A DNA stretch of 55,454 nucleotides from Cohnella xylanilytica (GTDB taxonomy: Bacteria > Bacillota > Bacilli > Paenibacillales > Paenibacillaceae), in the NCBI RefSeq assembly GCF_014212175.1, contig NZ_JACJVR010000072.1, positions 1-55,454 of the forward strand, written 5' to 3'. Below, piece by piece: positions 32,027 to 40,885 of the stretch (position 1 is its first letter; each line of letters begins with the position of its first letter). Made by a program: the position numbers and the translations under genes. The notes under the pieces are model-generated. The model saw nothing but the letters and a program-made list of their open reading frames with translations. It did no database searches and was not told where the DNA came from.

Positions 32027-34351
32027 ATGAGCCCGAATCCGGACTCGACCCCGAACTCGAACTCGAACTCGAACCCAAATCCGAACCCGTCGTCCGTTCC
32101 TCTGCTGCCGACTCCGAAGCGGCTGACCTTGGGGACCGGGAGAACGAGAATCGGACGAGAGATCGTCCTGACGCTGGACCCGGTCTTCGGCGAGTTGGCC
32201 GGCATCGTCCGCTCGGAGCTGGAGCATCTCGGCGTGAAGACGATCCGGGAAGCGGCGGGCGCTTCGAATGCTTCGGACGCTTCGGACGCCTCGAACGCCC
32301 CGAACGCTGTCTCGCTGTCCGTGCTCGGCAGAGGAGAGATGCCCGAGCCGATCGAGAGGGAGCTGAGCGGGCAGGACTATCCGGAGCAGTCGTACGCGCT
32401 GCTGTCCGAAGCCGGCCGCCTGACCGTGTACGCCTTGGATAGAAAAGGAGCCTTGAACGGGATCGCCACGGTGCATCAGCTGATCGAAGGCGCCTCCGGG
32501 GGAGAGATCCCCGATCTCAGCATCGTGGACGGCCCGGACATCGAGAGGAGAATCGTCTCCCCGACGCTGACCTGGTACGCGGGCTTCGCCCGGGCCGGCT
32601 TCGGCACCCAGCTGTGGGACGGCGACCGGTGGCGCGTCTTCGTCGATTGGTGCTTCCGCCACAAGATCAACGCCCTTAACGTCGTCATGTACGGCTTCTG
32701 GCCGTTCGAATTCCCCGAATATTCGGACACGACTCTTCGGGATTTGAGAATGGAGACGTGGTCGCCCGAGATCGGCGACTGGGTAGAGGTCCGCTTCACC
32801 CACCCGAATCTCCGCAAGCCGTTCCTTGAAGACCTGATTCGCTACGCCAACGAGAGAGGCATCGAAGTCTATGCGTACATCGGCATGAACTCGTACAGCG
32901 GAGGCTACCCGGTCGTTCATCCGGAGAGCCGGAGCGTTCTGTCGCCGGAGCTCGTCGCGGCGGGGCACGTGAACAACTACGACTCCCTGTGCACCTCCCG
33001 AGAAGACGTCAGGCGTTACTTGATCGCCAGCGTCCGGAGGATCGAGGAGATCGGGTTCGACGGGCTCGTGTTCGAGGAGAGCGAAGAGGTGCAGTGGTTC
33101 TGCCAATGCTCGGAATGCCAGCGCAAGTACGGGCACCTGCCGCCGAACGAGGCGAAGCACAGCGTGACGGTCGAGCTGCTCGAGGAGTACGCGAAGGCGC
33201 TGAAGCCGGAGACGCTGATCGGCATCCGCTGGCTGCGCGAGCCGCCGATCGTGAAGGACCGGGAGCGGCTGGCGGCGTGGAACGCGCGGCTGCCGAGCCG
33301 GGCGAAGCTGTTCTGGGCTCCGGGCCTCGAGGACGACGACCGCGAATTCCTGAAGTGGGTCGACGTGTTCGGGCCGGAGAGGATCTGGTCGCGCAACTGC
33401 GAAGGGAGCGGCTTCGCCGCCAGCCTGGGCCGAATTCCGTATCTCATTCCGGACACGTTCCCGGAGGAGCTTCGGAATTACGCTTTTCAACATCTGTGGA
33501 ACGACATCGCGCAATTCCAGGGAGCGGTGAACACGAAGTGCGCGGCGATCAACGGCTACGGCTTCGAATGGTACGGGCACGAGCTGTACTTCATGGCGAC
33601 GGCGCAATTCGGCTGGGACTGCTGGCGGTTCGACCGCGACGGCTTCCTCGCGCACGCTTCGCGGCACCTGCACGGAGAAGAGAACGGGGCGCGGTACGAG
33701 CGGCTGATCCGGTCGGTTCCGTGCATCCACGAGACGCAGATCTGCCCGACGCTGCCTTCGTTCCCGTTCATGCCGAACAAGTACGTCGGCCCGGAAGGGT
33801 TGGCCTACCTGGAGCGAAGCGCGGAGGCGGCGGAGCGGGCGCTGCGCGAGCTGGACGAGATGGAGCGCGCGGGCCTCGGCAACGCCGTGCGGCGGGAGAA
33901 CGCGGAAGCGACCCGGATCATGGTCCGCCGGATGAAGGAGGCCGCCGAAGCGGGCATCGCCTTCAACCGGTTCCTGGCGGAACGGGACGGGGAAGGCGAC
34001 CGCGGGCGGATGAAGCGGCACGCGGACGAGGCGCTTCGTCATGCGGAGGAGGACTACCGCATCGTCAAGGAGCACTACTTCGACACGAAGGCTCACGATT
34101 GGACGGGAGTGCCCATCGGCGAATATTACATCCCGATGGTCGTCAACGAGTATCGGAAGACGTTCGCCGCTTCGCTCGGCGACGAGTACGCCCCGGACGA
34201 CAGCGTCCCCTACATGGTCGGAGGGGAGAGCCTGCCGTGGGAATGGCTGCTGGAGTGGGGGCCGAAGATCGCCGCGGCCAAGCCGCTGGCCGCGGCGCGC
34301 CCGAATGCCGCGCCGGCGGGAACTCCGGCGGGAAGGAGCGAAGCCCCGTGA
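32027..34351 (+). CDS. GH20-like glycoside hydrolase of unknown specificity
   Basis: A 774-residue cytoplasmic protein. After a low-complexity Asn/Pro/Ser tract (about 2-24) comes a GH20-type N-terminal alpha/beta domain (PTPKRLTLGTG, YALLSEAGRLTVYALDRKGA), then a TIM-barrel-like body beginning near 175 (WCFRHKINALNVVMYGF). The body has an acidic stretch, VFEESEEVQWF, followed by CQCSECQRKYG. GH20 enzymes act on N-acetylhexosaminides, but I cannot see the usual Asp-Glu catalytic pair with confidence and GH67/GH115-like proteins share parts of this pattern. A second low-complexity run (NASDASDASNAPN) lies near residue 85. ATG at 32027 is preferred because the AAAGGAGG site directly abuts the ATG at 32018. 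The next gene overlaps the stop. Confidence 0.75.
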   Translation: MSPNPDSTPNSNSNSNPNPNPSSVPLLPTPKRLTLGTGRTRIGREIVLTLDPVFGELAGIVRSELEHLGVKTIREAAGASNASDASDASNAPNAVSLSVLGRGEMPEPIERELSGQDYPEQSYALLSEAGRLTVYALDRKGALNGIATVHQLIEGASGGEIPDLSIVDGPDIERRIVSPTLTWYAGFARAGFGTQLWDGDRWRVFVDWCFRHKINALNVVMYGFWPFEFPEYSDTTLRDLRMETWSPEIGDWVEVRFTHPNLRKPFLEDLIRYANERGIEVYAYIGMNSYSGGYPVVHPESRSVLSPELVAAGHVNNYDSLCTSREDVRRYLIASVRRIEEIGFDGLVFEESEEVQWFCQCSECQRKYGHLPPNEAKHSVTVELLEEYAKALKPETLIGIRWLREPPIVKDRERLAAWNARLPSRAKLFWAPGLEDDDREFLKWVDVFGPERIWSRNCEGSGFAASLGRIPYLIPDTFPEELRNYAFQHLWNDIAQFQGAVNTKCAAINGYGFEWYGHELYFMATAQFGWDCWRFDRDGFLAHASRHLHGEENGARYERLIRSVPCIHETQICPTLPSFPFMPNKYVGPEGLAYLERSAEAAERALRELDEMERAGLGNAVRRENAEATRIMVRRMKEAAEAGIAFNRFLAERDGEGDRGRMKRHADEALRHAEEDYRIVKEHYFDTKAHDWTGVPIGEYYIPMVVNEYRKTFAASLGDEYAPDDSVPYMVGGESLPWEWLLEWGPKIAAAKPLAAARPNAAPAGTPAGRSEAP
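32044..32092 (+). repeat. Hexanucleotide repeat at the start of the hydrolase gene
   Basis: Repeats of (AACTCG) grading into (AACCCGAATCC) encode alternating Asn with Ser or Pro. Being near the start codon, length changes here would alter only the flexible N-terminus if in multiples of three. Confidence 0.6.
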
Positions 34352-35550
34352 AGCATCCCGCCGTCGAGATTCTGGAGGACCTGGTCCGCATCCAGAGCGT
34401 CAATCCGCATTACGGCGAAGGCGCCCGGGGCGAGATGGAGCTGTCCCGGTACGTCGAGAGCCGCTGCCTTCGGGCGGGGCTCAAGGTGACGAGGCAGCAG
34501 GTGTTCGAAGGACGGGACAATCTCATCGTCGAGCTGAAGACCGGGCATCCCGAATCGGTGCTGCTGTTCGAAGCCCATATGGACACGGTCTCGCTGGGCA
34601 GCATGGCCGATCCGCTTCGCCCGGTCATCCGCGACGGGCGGCTGTACGGCCGGGGAGCTTGCGACACGAAGGGGTCGCTCGCCGGCATGATCTACGCCTT
34701 GGAGCAGTGCGCGCGTCATCCGGAGATTCTCCGTTCGGACATCGTCCTGTGCGCGTCGGTCGACGAGGAGCACGCCTACCGCGGGCCGCTTCGGTTCCTC
34801 GAGCTGAAGATGCCGATCTCGGCCGCGGTCGTCGGCGAGCCGACGGAGCTGCGCATCGTCGTCGCGCACAAGGGGTGCGTCCGCTTCGCGGTCCATACGC
34901 ACGGCAAGGCGGCCCACAGCTCCGTGCCGCACGAAGGCGAGAACGCCATCGTCCCGATGGCCAAGGTGATCGGCTATCTGGCGGATACGATGGCGCCCGG
35001 CCTGAGCCGGCTTCACGACGTGCTGTGCGGCCCGGCGACGATGTCGATCGGCACGATCCAAGGCGGCCGGCAGATCAACGTCGTGCCCGAGAGCTGCACG
35101 ATCGAAGTCGACCGGCGGATCATCCCCGGCGAAGACCCCCGCGCCGTCATCCAGGAGATCGAGAGCGGGCTGCTTCGCTGGGCGGCCGACAACGGCATCC
35201 GCCTCTCGGTGGAGTCGCTGCTGCTCGATTGGGCGCTGAACACGCCGCAGGACGATCCGCTTATCCATGCGGCCCGGGAAGTCGCCGCCCGCCGCGGCAT
35301 GCCGACCGGGCTGTTCGGGGAGACGTACGGCAGCAACGCCAGCAAGCTTCAGGGCATCGGAGGGATTCCCTCCATCGTCTTCGGTCCCGGCTCGATCGCC
35401 CAGGCCCATTCGAAGGAGGAATGGGTTCCGGTGCGGGACGTCGAGCGGGCGGCCGAGTTCTATCTCGATCTGGCCCGCACCTACGGGCATGCGGCGGCGA
35501 CGCAAGAAGGAGGAGAGCGAATTGAAGAAGCAAATCATTCGAACCGATAG
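34348..35550 (+). CDS. M20-family metallohydrolase (ArgE/DapE-type deacylase)
   Basis: A 400-residue zinc hydrolase. Metal ligands and catalytic residues are visible: H77 and D79 in EAHMDT, the bridging D106 in GRGACDTKGS, and E140-E141 in SVDEEHAYRG. The lid domain (about 175-290) has GKAAHSSVPHEGENA. The family includes N-acetylornithine deacetylase, DapE and aminoacylases. In this operon it may remove an acyl group from an amino sugar or amino acid intermediate; this is inferred. A GTG start overlaps the stop of the hydrolase gene (GTGA), so expression is coupled. Confidence 0.9.
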   Translation: MKHPAVEILEDLVRIQSVNPHYGEGARGEMELSRYVESRCLRAGLKVTRQQVFEGRDNLIVELKTGHPESVLLFEAHMDTVSLGSMADPLRPVIRDGRLYGRGACDTKGSLAGMIYALEQCARHPEILRSDIVLCASVDEEHAYRGPLRFLELKMPISAAVVGEPTELRIVVAHKGCVRFAVHTHGKAAHSSVPHEGENAIVPMAKVIGYLADTMAPGLSRLHDVLCGPATMSIGTIQGGRQINVVPESCTIEVDRRIIPGEDPRAVIQEIESGLLRWAADNGIRLSVESLLLDWALNTPQDDPLIHAAREVAARRGMPTGLFGETYGSNASKLQGIGGIPSIVFGPGSIAQAHSKEEWVPVRDVERAAEFYLDLARTYGHAAATQEGGERIEEANHSNR

Positions 35551-35911
35551 AGCGCCGCTTCCCGCGGGCAGCTATTCGCAGGCGGTGAAGCTGGGGCCGA
35601 CGGTCTACGTAGCCGGCACCTGCCCGTTCGAGCTCGGCTCGAAGAAGGTGCTGCATCCCGGCGACACGGCCGCCCAGACGAAGCTCGTGCTGGAGTATAT
35701 CTCGGCCATTCTGGAAGAGGCGGGAACGTCCATCGACCGCGTGCTCAAGGTGACGGCCTTCCTCGACGATCTGGACGAGTTCGCGGAATACGACCGGGAG
35801 TACGCGAAGTTCTTCCCCGCCGACCCTCCCGCCCGCAGCACGGTGGAGATCGGCAAGTTCCCGCCCGGGATGAAGGTCGAGATCGAGTGCACAGCCTACA
35901 TTCCGGACTAA
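35522..35911 (+). CDS. RidA-family enamine/imine deaminase
   Basis: A 129-residue protein of the RidA/YjgF/UK114 family. Landmarks are PAGSYSQAVKLGPTVYVAG, LDDLDEFAEYDREYAKFF, and ARSTVEIGKFPPGMKVEIEC with the conserved substrate-binding Arg. RidA hydrolyses reactive enamines and imines made by PLP enzymes, which fits the class V PLP enzyme encoded two genes downstream. A TTG start behind AAGGAGGAG overlaps the M20 gene by 29 bases. Confidence 0.93.
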   Translation: MKKQIIRTDRAPLPAGSYSQAVKLGPTVYVAGTCPFELGSKKVLHPGDTAAQTKLVLEYISAILEEAGTSIDRVLKVTAFLDDLDEFAEYDREYAKFFPADPPARSTVEIGKFPPGMKVEIECTAYIPD

Positions 35912-35936
35912 ACAACCGCGAGGAGGAGAGGGCCCG

Positions 35937-36674
35937 GTGAAGATCGCCGACAAGGTGTACTTGGCGGGGAGCGGCAAATACGGCATGGAGTCGAGCGATC
36001 CGACGGATTGCAACGTGTACCTGCTGGACGGAGGGAGCGAGTGCGCCTTGATCGACGCCGGGGGCGGCGTCGATCCGGAGCGGATCGCGGACAACGTCCG
36101 GCGCTCCGGGTTCGCGATGGAGCAGGTGCGATGGTGCCTGCTCACCCACGCGCATGCGGATCATGCCGCGGGCGCCCGATATTTTCGCGAGCGGTACGGC
36201 ATGCGGGTCGTCGCCTCCGAAGAAGCGGCCCCCTGGCTGGAGAACGGGGACATGGAGCGCACGAGCCTGGATCACGCCAAGCGGGGCGGGGTGTATCCGG
36301 CGGACTTCCGGTTCCCCGCGTGCCCGGTGGACAGAACGGTTCGCGACGGCGACCGGATCCGCATCGGGGATATCGAGCTGACGGTCGTCGACAGTCCCGG
36401 CCATGCCCGCGGCCATATATGCCTGCTCTGGGAGCGCGGCGGCGAGCGGAGCCTGTTCTCGGGAGACGCGGTGTTCGCGGGCGGCAAGGTCGTCATCCAA
36501 TACGTCTGGGATTGCGACATCCCCGCCTACGCGAAGACCGTCGCGAAGCTTCATTCGCTCGGCGTAGACCGCCTGTACCCCGGGCACGGCCCGTTCCTGC
36601 TCTCCCGGGCGGCGGTTCATATCGAGAAGGCGCATGCCTGCTTCGAGAGGCTTGACGTTCCGCCGAATTTATAA
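35937..36674 (+). CDS. MBL-fold metallohydrolase
   Basis: A 245-residue metallo-beta-lactamase-fold hydrolase. The metal site is H71-A-H73-A-D75-H76, with further ligands in DSPGHARGH, FSGDAVF and YPGHGP. The overall pattern is close to glyoxalase-II-like and small-lactonase proteins. In this pathway context hydrolysis of a lactone or thioester intermediate is possible; the substrate is not evident. GTG start behind GAGGAGGAG. Confidence 0.9.
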   Translation: MKIADKVYLAGSGKYGMESSDPTDCNVYLLDGGSECALIDAGGGVDPERIADNVRRSGFAMEQVRWCLLTHAHADHAAGARYFRERYGMRVVASEEAAPWLENGDMERTSLDHAKRGGVYPADFRFPACPVDRTVRDGDRIRIGDIELTVVDSPGHARGHICLLWERGGERSLFSGDAVFAGGKVVIQYVWDCDIPAYAKTVAKLHSLGVDRLYPGHGPFLLSRAAVHIEKAHACFERLDVPPNL

Positions 36675-36728
36675 TTTGCAGTTGCGGCTCCGGTGGCACG
36701 GGACCGAGCAGACGGAGGGATTCCGGAG

Positions 36729-37853
36729 ATGAGAGCATTACTGGACAAACGGGATTTTATCGGATTGGACCGCTGCGCCTGGTTCTACAGCGGCGCCGAG
36801 ACGCCGACGCACCGGGAGGCGCTCAAGGCGGTCACGGAATACATGACCGTCCGCAGCGAAGGACCCGGGGGAAGAGAGCGCAACGCCGAGACGGAATGGA
36901 GCTGCAAGCGCAACCTGGCGGAGATGCTCGGAGGCGAGCCGGAGGACATCGCGATCGTGTCCAATTCGTCGGAGGCGATCTCGATGATCGCGCAGGCGCT
37001 GCCTCTCCGGGCGGGCGACAACGTCATCGTCCATGCGCTGGAATTCCCGTCCGGCGTGCTCCCTTGGCTCGCGCTCAAGGAGCGGGGCGTCGAGGTGCGC
37101 GTCGTCGGGCACAAGGACTGGGAGATCGGCGAGGACGACCTTCTGGCGAGAGTCGACGGGCGGACCCGGCTCGTGCTGACGAGCCACGTCAGCTACCTGA
37201 CCGGCATCCGAATCGACTACCGGAAGCTGTACGAGGAGCTCTCCAAGACGGACGCCTTGCTCGTCCTGGACGCGACCCAGTCGCTCGGCATCGTCCCGGT
37301 CGACATGGCGATGGCCGATCTCGTCGTCTGCAGCACGTACAAGTGGCTGCTGTCCGTTCACGGCGGAGGCGTGCTCGCCGTCAATCCGAAGCGGGCGGCG
37401 GACTTGCGCCCGGCGTACGTCGGCTGGCGAAGCGTCGAGGATCGGCCCGGCGCGGACCGGTTCGAGACGTTCGAGTTCCAGCCGGACGCGAGAAGGTTCG
37501 AGCTCGGATACCCGAGCTATCCGACCGTGTACGCGCTCGAGCGGTCGACCCGGATGCTGCTGGACGCCGGCATCGCCAACATCGAGAAGCACGTGCTGAC
37601 GCTTGGGGGAACGCTTCTTCAGCTGTTAAGGTCGATGGGCCTGCGGACGACGACGCCGCTCGAGCCGAAGCGGCGGGCGGGTAACATCAGCTTCCTGCAC
37701 GACAAGGCGGAGGAAGTCGCCGCGCGGCTCCGGGAGCGGGACGTGTACGTCATGGGAGGGGACGGCCGGGTGCGGATGTCCGTCCATGCGTTCAACGATT
37801 CCGAAGACCTGGAGAAGCTGGCGAAGGAGCTGCCTTCCTGTCTGGGAGATTGA
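36729..37853 (+). CDS. Class V aminotransferase-family PLP enzyme
   Basis: A 374-residue PLP enzyme of aminotransferase class V, related to cysteine desulfurases and isopenicillin-N-epimerase-like proteins. The PLP-binding Lys is K205 in STYKWLLSVHGGG. The ring-stacking region is NSSEAISMIAQAL, the Asp that holds the pyridine N is in LVLDATQSLG, and VRMSVHAFND near the C-terminus holds the substrate Arg. No Cys loop of a desulfurase is seen, so a lyase, epimerase or aminotransferase role is more likely. ATG is preceded by GGAGGGATTCCGGAG. Confidence 0.88.
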   Translation: MRALLDKRDFIGLDRCAWFYSGAETPTHREALKAVTEYMTVRSEGPGGRERNAETEWSCKRNLAEMLGGEPEDIAIVSNSSEAISMIAQALPLRAGDNVIVHALEFPSGVLPWLALKERGVEVRVVGHKDWEIGEDDLLARVDGRTRLVLTSHVSYLTGIRIDYRKLYEELSKTDALLVLDATQSLGIVPVDMAMADLVVCSTYKWLLSVHGGGVLAVNPKRAADLRPAYVGWRSVEDRPGADRFETFEFQPDARRFELGYPSYPTVYALERSTRMLLDAGIANIEKHVLTLGGTLLQLLRSMGLRTTTPLEPKRRAGNISFLHDKAEEVAARLRERDVYVMGGDGRVRMSVHAFNDSEDLEKLAKELPSCLGD

Positions 37854-37901
37854 CATGGAGAATTACGGTTCGGCCGCGAGGCGGCCAAGGGAGGTACAGC
37901 G

Positions 37902-38930
37902 ATGAGAGCGTTGGTATGGACCGCTCCCCGGCGAATGGAATATACGGACGCCGCGAAGCCGGAGCCGGCGGAAGACGAAGTTCTGATCCGGGTGGAAGCG
38001 GTCGGCATCTGCGGCTCGGAGATCGAAGGGTATCTGGGGCATAACAGCCTAAGGGTCCCTCCGCTCGTCATGGGACACGAATTCTGCGGCCGCGTCGAGT
38101 CTTGGGGCGACAGGGCGTCCGGATTCGCGCGGGGGCAGAAGGTCGTCGTCAATCCGCTGCAATCGTGCGGACGCTGCGTCTCCTGCCGCAAAGGGCATAC
38201 GCAACTGTGCGCTTCGCGGCGCATCGTCGGCATACACCGGCCCGGCGCGTTCGGCGAATGGGTCGCCGTTCCGGCGTCCGGGGTCGTGGCGGTGCCCGAG
38301 AGCCTAAGCCCGTTCCGGGCGGCGCTGGCGGAGCCGCTCGCCTGTTCGCTGCGGGCGACGAGGCGGGCGATGCGGCGGCACTTCCACCCGCACGTCGTCG
38401 TGTTCGGGGCGGGCGGGATCGGCCTTCTGTGCGCCAAGGTCGCCCGGCTGCTGGGCGCGGACAAGGTGATCGTATCGGACACGCAGCCGGAGCGGCTTCA
38501 GATCGCGAAGGAGGTCGCGGCCGACGAAGCCGCCCTTCCCGGAAGCGCGGAATGGGAGCGGCTGCTGGCGGAGGTCGCCGGCGACAAAGGAATCGACGTC
38601 GTCATCGACGCGGCCGGGTTCCAACCGACCCGCTCTTCGGCGCTGTCTCTCGTCAACCCGGGCGGGACGGTCATGAACGTCGGGCTCGGCATCGACGAGA
38701 CCGAGCTTCGCGTCAACCATCTGATCCGCAGCGAGATCGAAGTGCTCGGCTCGTTCTGCTATACGGACCAAGACTTCCGCGACGCGGTTCGACTGCTGGA
38801 AGAAGGAAGAATCACGGAAGAAGGCTGGACGGACGTCCGGCCGATCTCCGAAGGCGGCGAAGCGTTCCGGGAGCTGGTCGAAGGCCGAGTGAAGCAAGGC
38901 AAGCTATTCCTCGCGATGGAAGGAGAATGA
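37902..38930 (+). CDS. Zinc-dependent alcohol dehydrogenase (MDR family)
   Basis: A 342-residue medium-chain dehydrogenase similar to sorbitol and threonine dehydrogenases. Catalytic zinc ligands are C37 (GICGSE) and H59-E60 (GHEF). The structural zinc site is C89, C92, C95 and C103. The NAD(P)-binding loop GAGGIGLLCAKVARLLGAD begins near 168. It likely oxidises a secondary alcohol of a sugar or polyol intermediate. GGAGGTAC precedes the ATG. Its stop overlaps the next ATG (ATGA). Confidence 0.92.
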   Translation: MRALVWTAPRRMEYTDAAKPEPAEDEVLIRVEAVGICGSEIEGYLGHNSLRVPPLVMGHEFCGRVESWGDRASGFARGQKVVVNPLQSCGRCVSCRKGHTQLCASRRIVGIHRPGAFGEWVAVPASGVVAVPESLSPFRAALAEPLACSLRATRRAMRRHFHPHVVVFGAGGIGLLCAKVARLLGADKVIVSDTQPERLQIAKEVAADEAALPGSAEWERLLAEVAGDKGIDVVIDAAGFQPTRSSALSLVNPGGTVMNVGLGIDETELRVNHLIRSEIEVLGSFCYTDQDFRDAVRLLEEGRITEEGWTDVRPISEGGEAFRELVEGRVKQGKLFLAMEGE

Positions 38931-39934
38931 ACGTGGAGCGGTTGCGAGTGGGGATTATCGGCCTGGGAAGTTGGGGAGAATGCCATCTCGAGGCTTACCG
39001 GGCCCTTCCGTTCGTCGAGGTGGCCGCCGTCTGCGACCCCCGGCCGGAGAGAAGGCGTCTGGCGGAGGAGAAGTACGGCGTCCCGAGCGTATACGAGAGC
39101 GCGGAGGAGCTGCTGAAGCGCGAGGATATCGGCCTCGTGAGCGTCGTCACGTATGAAAAGGAGCATCTTCCGCCCGTGCTGGCGGCTCTGCGGGCGGGCA
39201 AGCATGTGCTCGTAGAGAAGCCGGTCGCGACCGACGCCGCGGAAGCGAGGGAGATGCTGGAGACGGCCCGGAAGGCGGGGCGGTTCGTCGCTCCGGGGCA
39301 TCTGCTGCGCTTCGACCCGAAGCACGCGGAGGCTCGCCGTCTCATCGGCAACGGAGAGCTGGGCCGGGTCGCGTCGATCTACATGAAGCGTTCGAGGAAA
39401 AACTCCTTATACCGCACCTACAAGAGGACGCATACGGTGTACGAGCTGACGATCCACGACATCGACCTCGCGATCTGGTACGCCGGCAGCCGGGTGAGCG
39501 AGGTGACCGCGGCGGGCTGCTTCCTGTCCGGGGACGATTCGCCGGAGGTGCTGTGGGCGCAGCTGCGGTTCGAGAACGGGACGCTCGCGGTGCTGCACAG
39601 CAACTGGATGACGCACGACGCCGCGGGCCTGACGATCAACGATTATACGGAAGTGATCGGGGAGCTGGCCACCGTCCAATTCGACGCCGCGGCTTCGGGC
39701 GTTCAGCTGCTGGGAACGGCCGGCCGCGAGACGACGGACCTGTCGGTCCATCACAACCAGGGGGGACGCGTCGTCGGGGCGCTTAAGGAGCAGCTCGCCT
39801 ATCTGTGCGAGTGCGCGCAGCTGGGCCGGGAGCCGTCCGTCGCGTCGTTCGAGGATGCCGTTCACGGCATCGAGGTCGCGGACGCGATCGCGGAATCGGC
39901 CAGGCTGGGGAGGCCCGTCCGAATCGGCGGTTGA
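38927..39934 (+). CDS. Gfo/Idh/MocA-family oxidoreductase
   Basis: A 335-residue NAD(P)-dependent sugar or cyclitol dehydrogenase. The N-terminal Rossmann fold has IIGLGSWGECHLEAY and the EKPVA motif near residue 97, which holds the catalytic Lys. The C-terminal alpha/beta domain has TIHDIDLAIWYAGS, with the conserved Asp-His region. Family members act on inositol, glucose, amino-sugar or inosose-type substrates. The ATGA overlap couples it to the alcohol dehydrogenase, and two oxidoreductases in a row suggest successive oxidations. Confidence 0.93.
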   Translation: MNVERLRVGIIGLGSWGECHLEAYRALPFVEVAAVCDPRPERRRLAEEKYGVPSVYESAEELLKREDIGLVSVVTYEKEHLPPVLAALRAGKHVLVEKPVATDAAEAREMLETARKAGRFVAPGHLLRFDPKHAEARRLIGNGELGRVASIYMKRSRKNSLYRTYKRTHTVYELTIHDIDLAIWYAGSRVSEVTAAGCFLSGDDSPEVLWAQLRFENGTLAVLHSNWMTHDAAGLTINDYTEVIGELATVQFDAAASGVQLLGTAGRETTDLSVHHNQGGRVVGALKEQLAYLCECAQLGREPSVASFEDAVHGIEVADAIAESARLGRPVRIGG

Positions 39935-39990
39935 GAGGCGATCGACCGCGTTGCTCTTATTGATTTTCGTCTACATAAGGAGGGGTCTTC

Positions 39991-40863
39991 ATGAAGTGGG
40001 TTCAATTCATAGAGCGGGCCGATCCCGCGCGCAAGCTGCGTCTCGGGGCGCTGTCCGGGGACGGAAGCTTCGTATATGCTGCGGAGGACGGGCTGACGAT
40101 GAAGGAATTTATCTCCCGCTGCGAGAAGGAGCCTGCGCTCGCTTCGCGGGCTCCGGAAGGAGGGAGCCGTTATCCTATCGAGGAGGTGCGCCTCGCGGCG
40201 CCTATTCACGATCCGGAGAAAATGATTTTCATCGGGCTGAATTACGTCGATCACGCCTCCGAGTCGAAAATGGCGATTCCGAAGGTTCCCGTGCTGTTCC
40301 CCAAATTCCCGAATTCGATTGTCGGTCCCGAGGACGACGTCGTCTTTCCGGCCGAAGTGAAGGAGTGCGATTACGAAGTCGAGCTCGCGGTCGTCATCGG
40401 CAAGACGGCCAAGAACGTCTCCCGCGAGGAAGCGCTGGACTACGTGTTCGGCTACACGATCGTCAACGACGTCAGCGCGCGGGATCTCCAGTTGACGGAG
40501 GGGCAATGGACCCGGGGCAAGGCGATCGACACGTTCGCGCCGATGGGGCCCGTCATCGTCACCCGGGACGAGCTGGCGGATCCGCACGTTCTCGATCTGT
40601 CGCTTGCGCTTAACGGAGAGAAGCTGCAGGACTCGAACACTCGCCATTTGATTTTCGACGTTCCCTACCTGATCTCGTTCTTGTCGCGGACGATCACCCT
40701 CTCGCCGGGAGACGTGATCAGCACGGGAACTCCGCCGGGAGTCGGCATGGGGCGGGATCCGCAAGTGTGGCTGCAAGAGGGAGACGTCACGGAGGCGTAC
40801 GTGCAAGGAATCGGGACGCTTCGGAACGGCTACGTTCGCGAGCGGACGCCGGGCAAGGCGTGA
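39991..40863 (+). CDS. Fumarylacetoacetate hydrolase-family protein
   Basis: A 290-residue FAH-family enzyme. Motifs are [12 protein letters not shown], the metal-binding [33 protein letters not shown], and [11 protein letters not shown]. The family hydrolyses C-C bonds of beta-diketones, or decarboxylates and hydrates 2-oxo acids (for example at the end of deoxy-sugar-acid pathways). As the last enzyme before the chemoreceptor it could cleave a keto-acid product of the island. AAGGAGGG precedes the ATG. Confidence 0.93.
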   Translation: MKWVQFIERADPARKLRLGALSGDGSFVYAAEDGLTMKEFISRCEKEPALASRAPEGGSRYPIEEVRLAAPIHDPEKMIFIGLNYVDHASESKMAIPKVPVLFPKFPNSIVGPEDDVVFPAEVKECDYEVELAVVIGKTAKNVSREEALDYVFGYTIVNDVSARDLQLTEGQWTRGKAIDTFAPMGPVIVTRDELADPHVLDLSLALNGEKLQDSNTRHLIFDVPYLISFLSRTITLSPGDVISTGTPPGVGMGRDPQVWLQEGDVTEAYVQGIGTLRNGYVRERTPGKA

Positions 40864-40885
40864 ACGGAGAGGAGGCTGCGGCGGC

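Noticed and set aside
30941..34096. 1051-codon reverse-strand open frame
   Set aside because: It spans two well-supported forward genes and is a composition artefact of GC-rich coding DNA.
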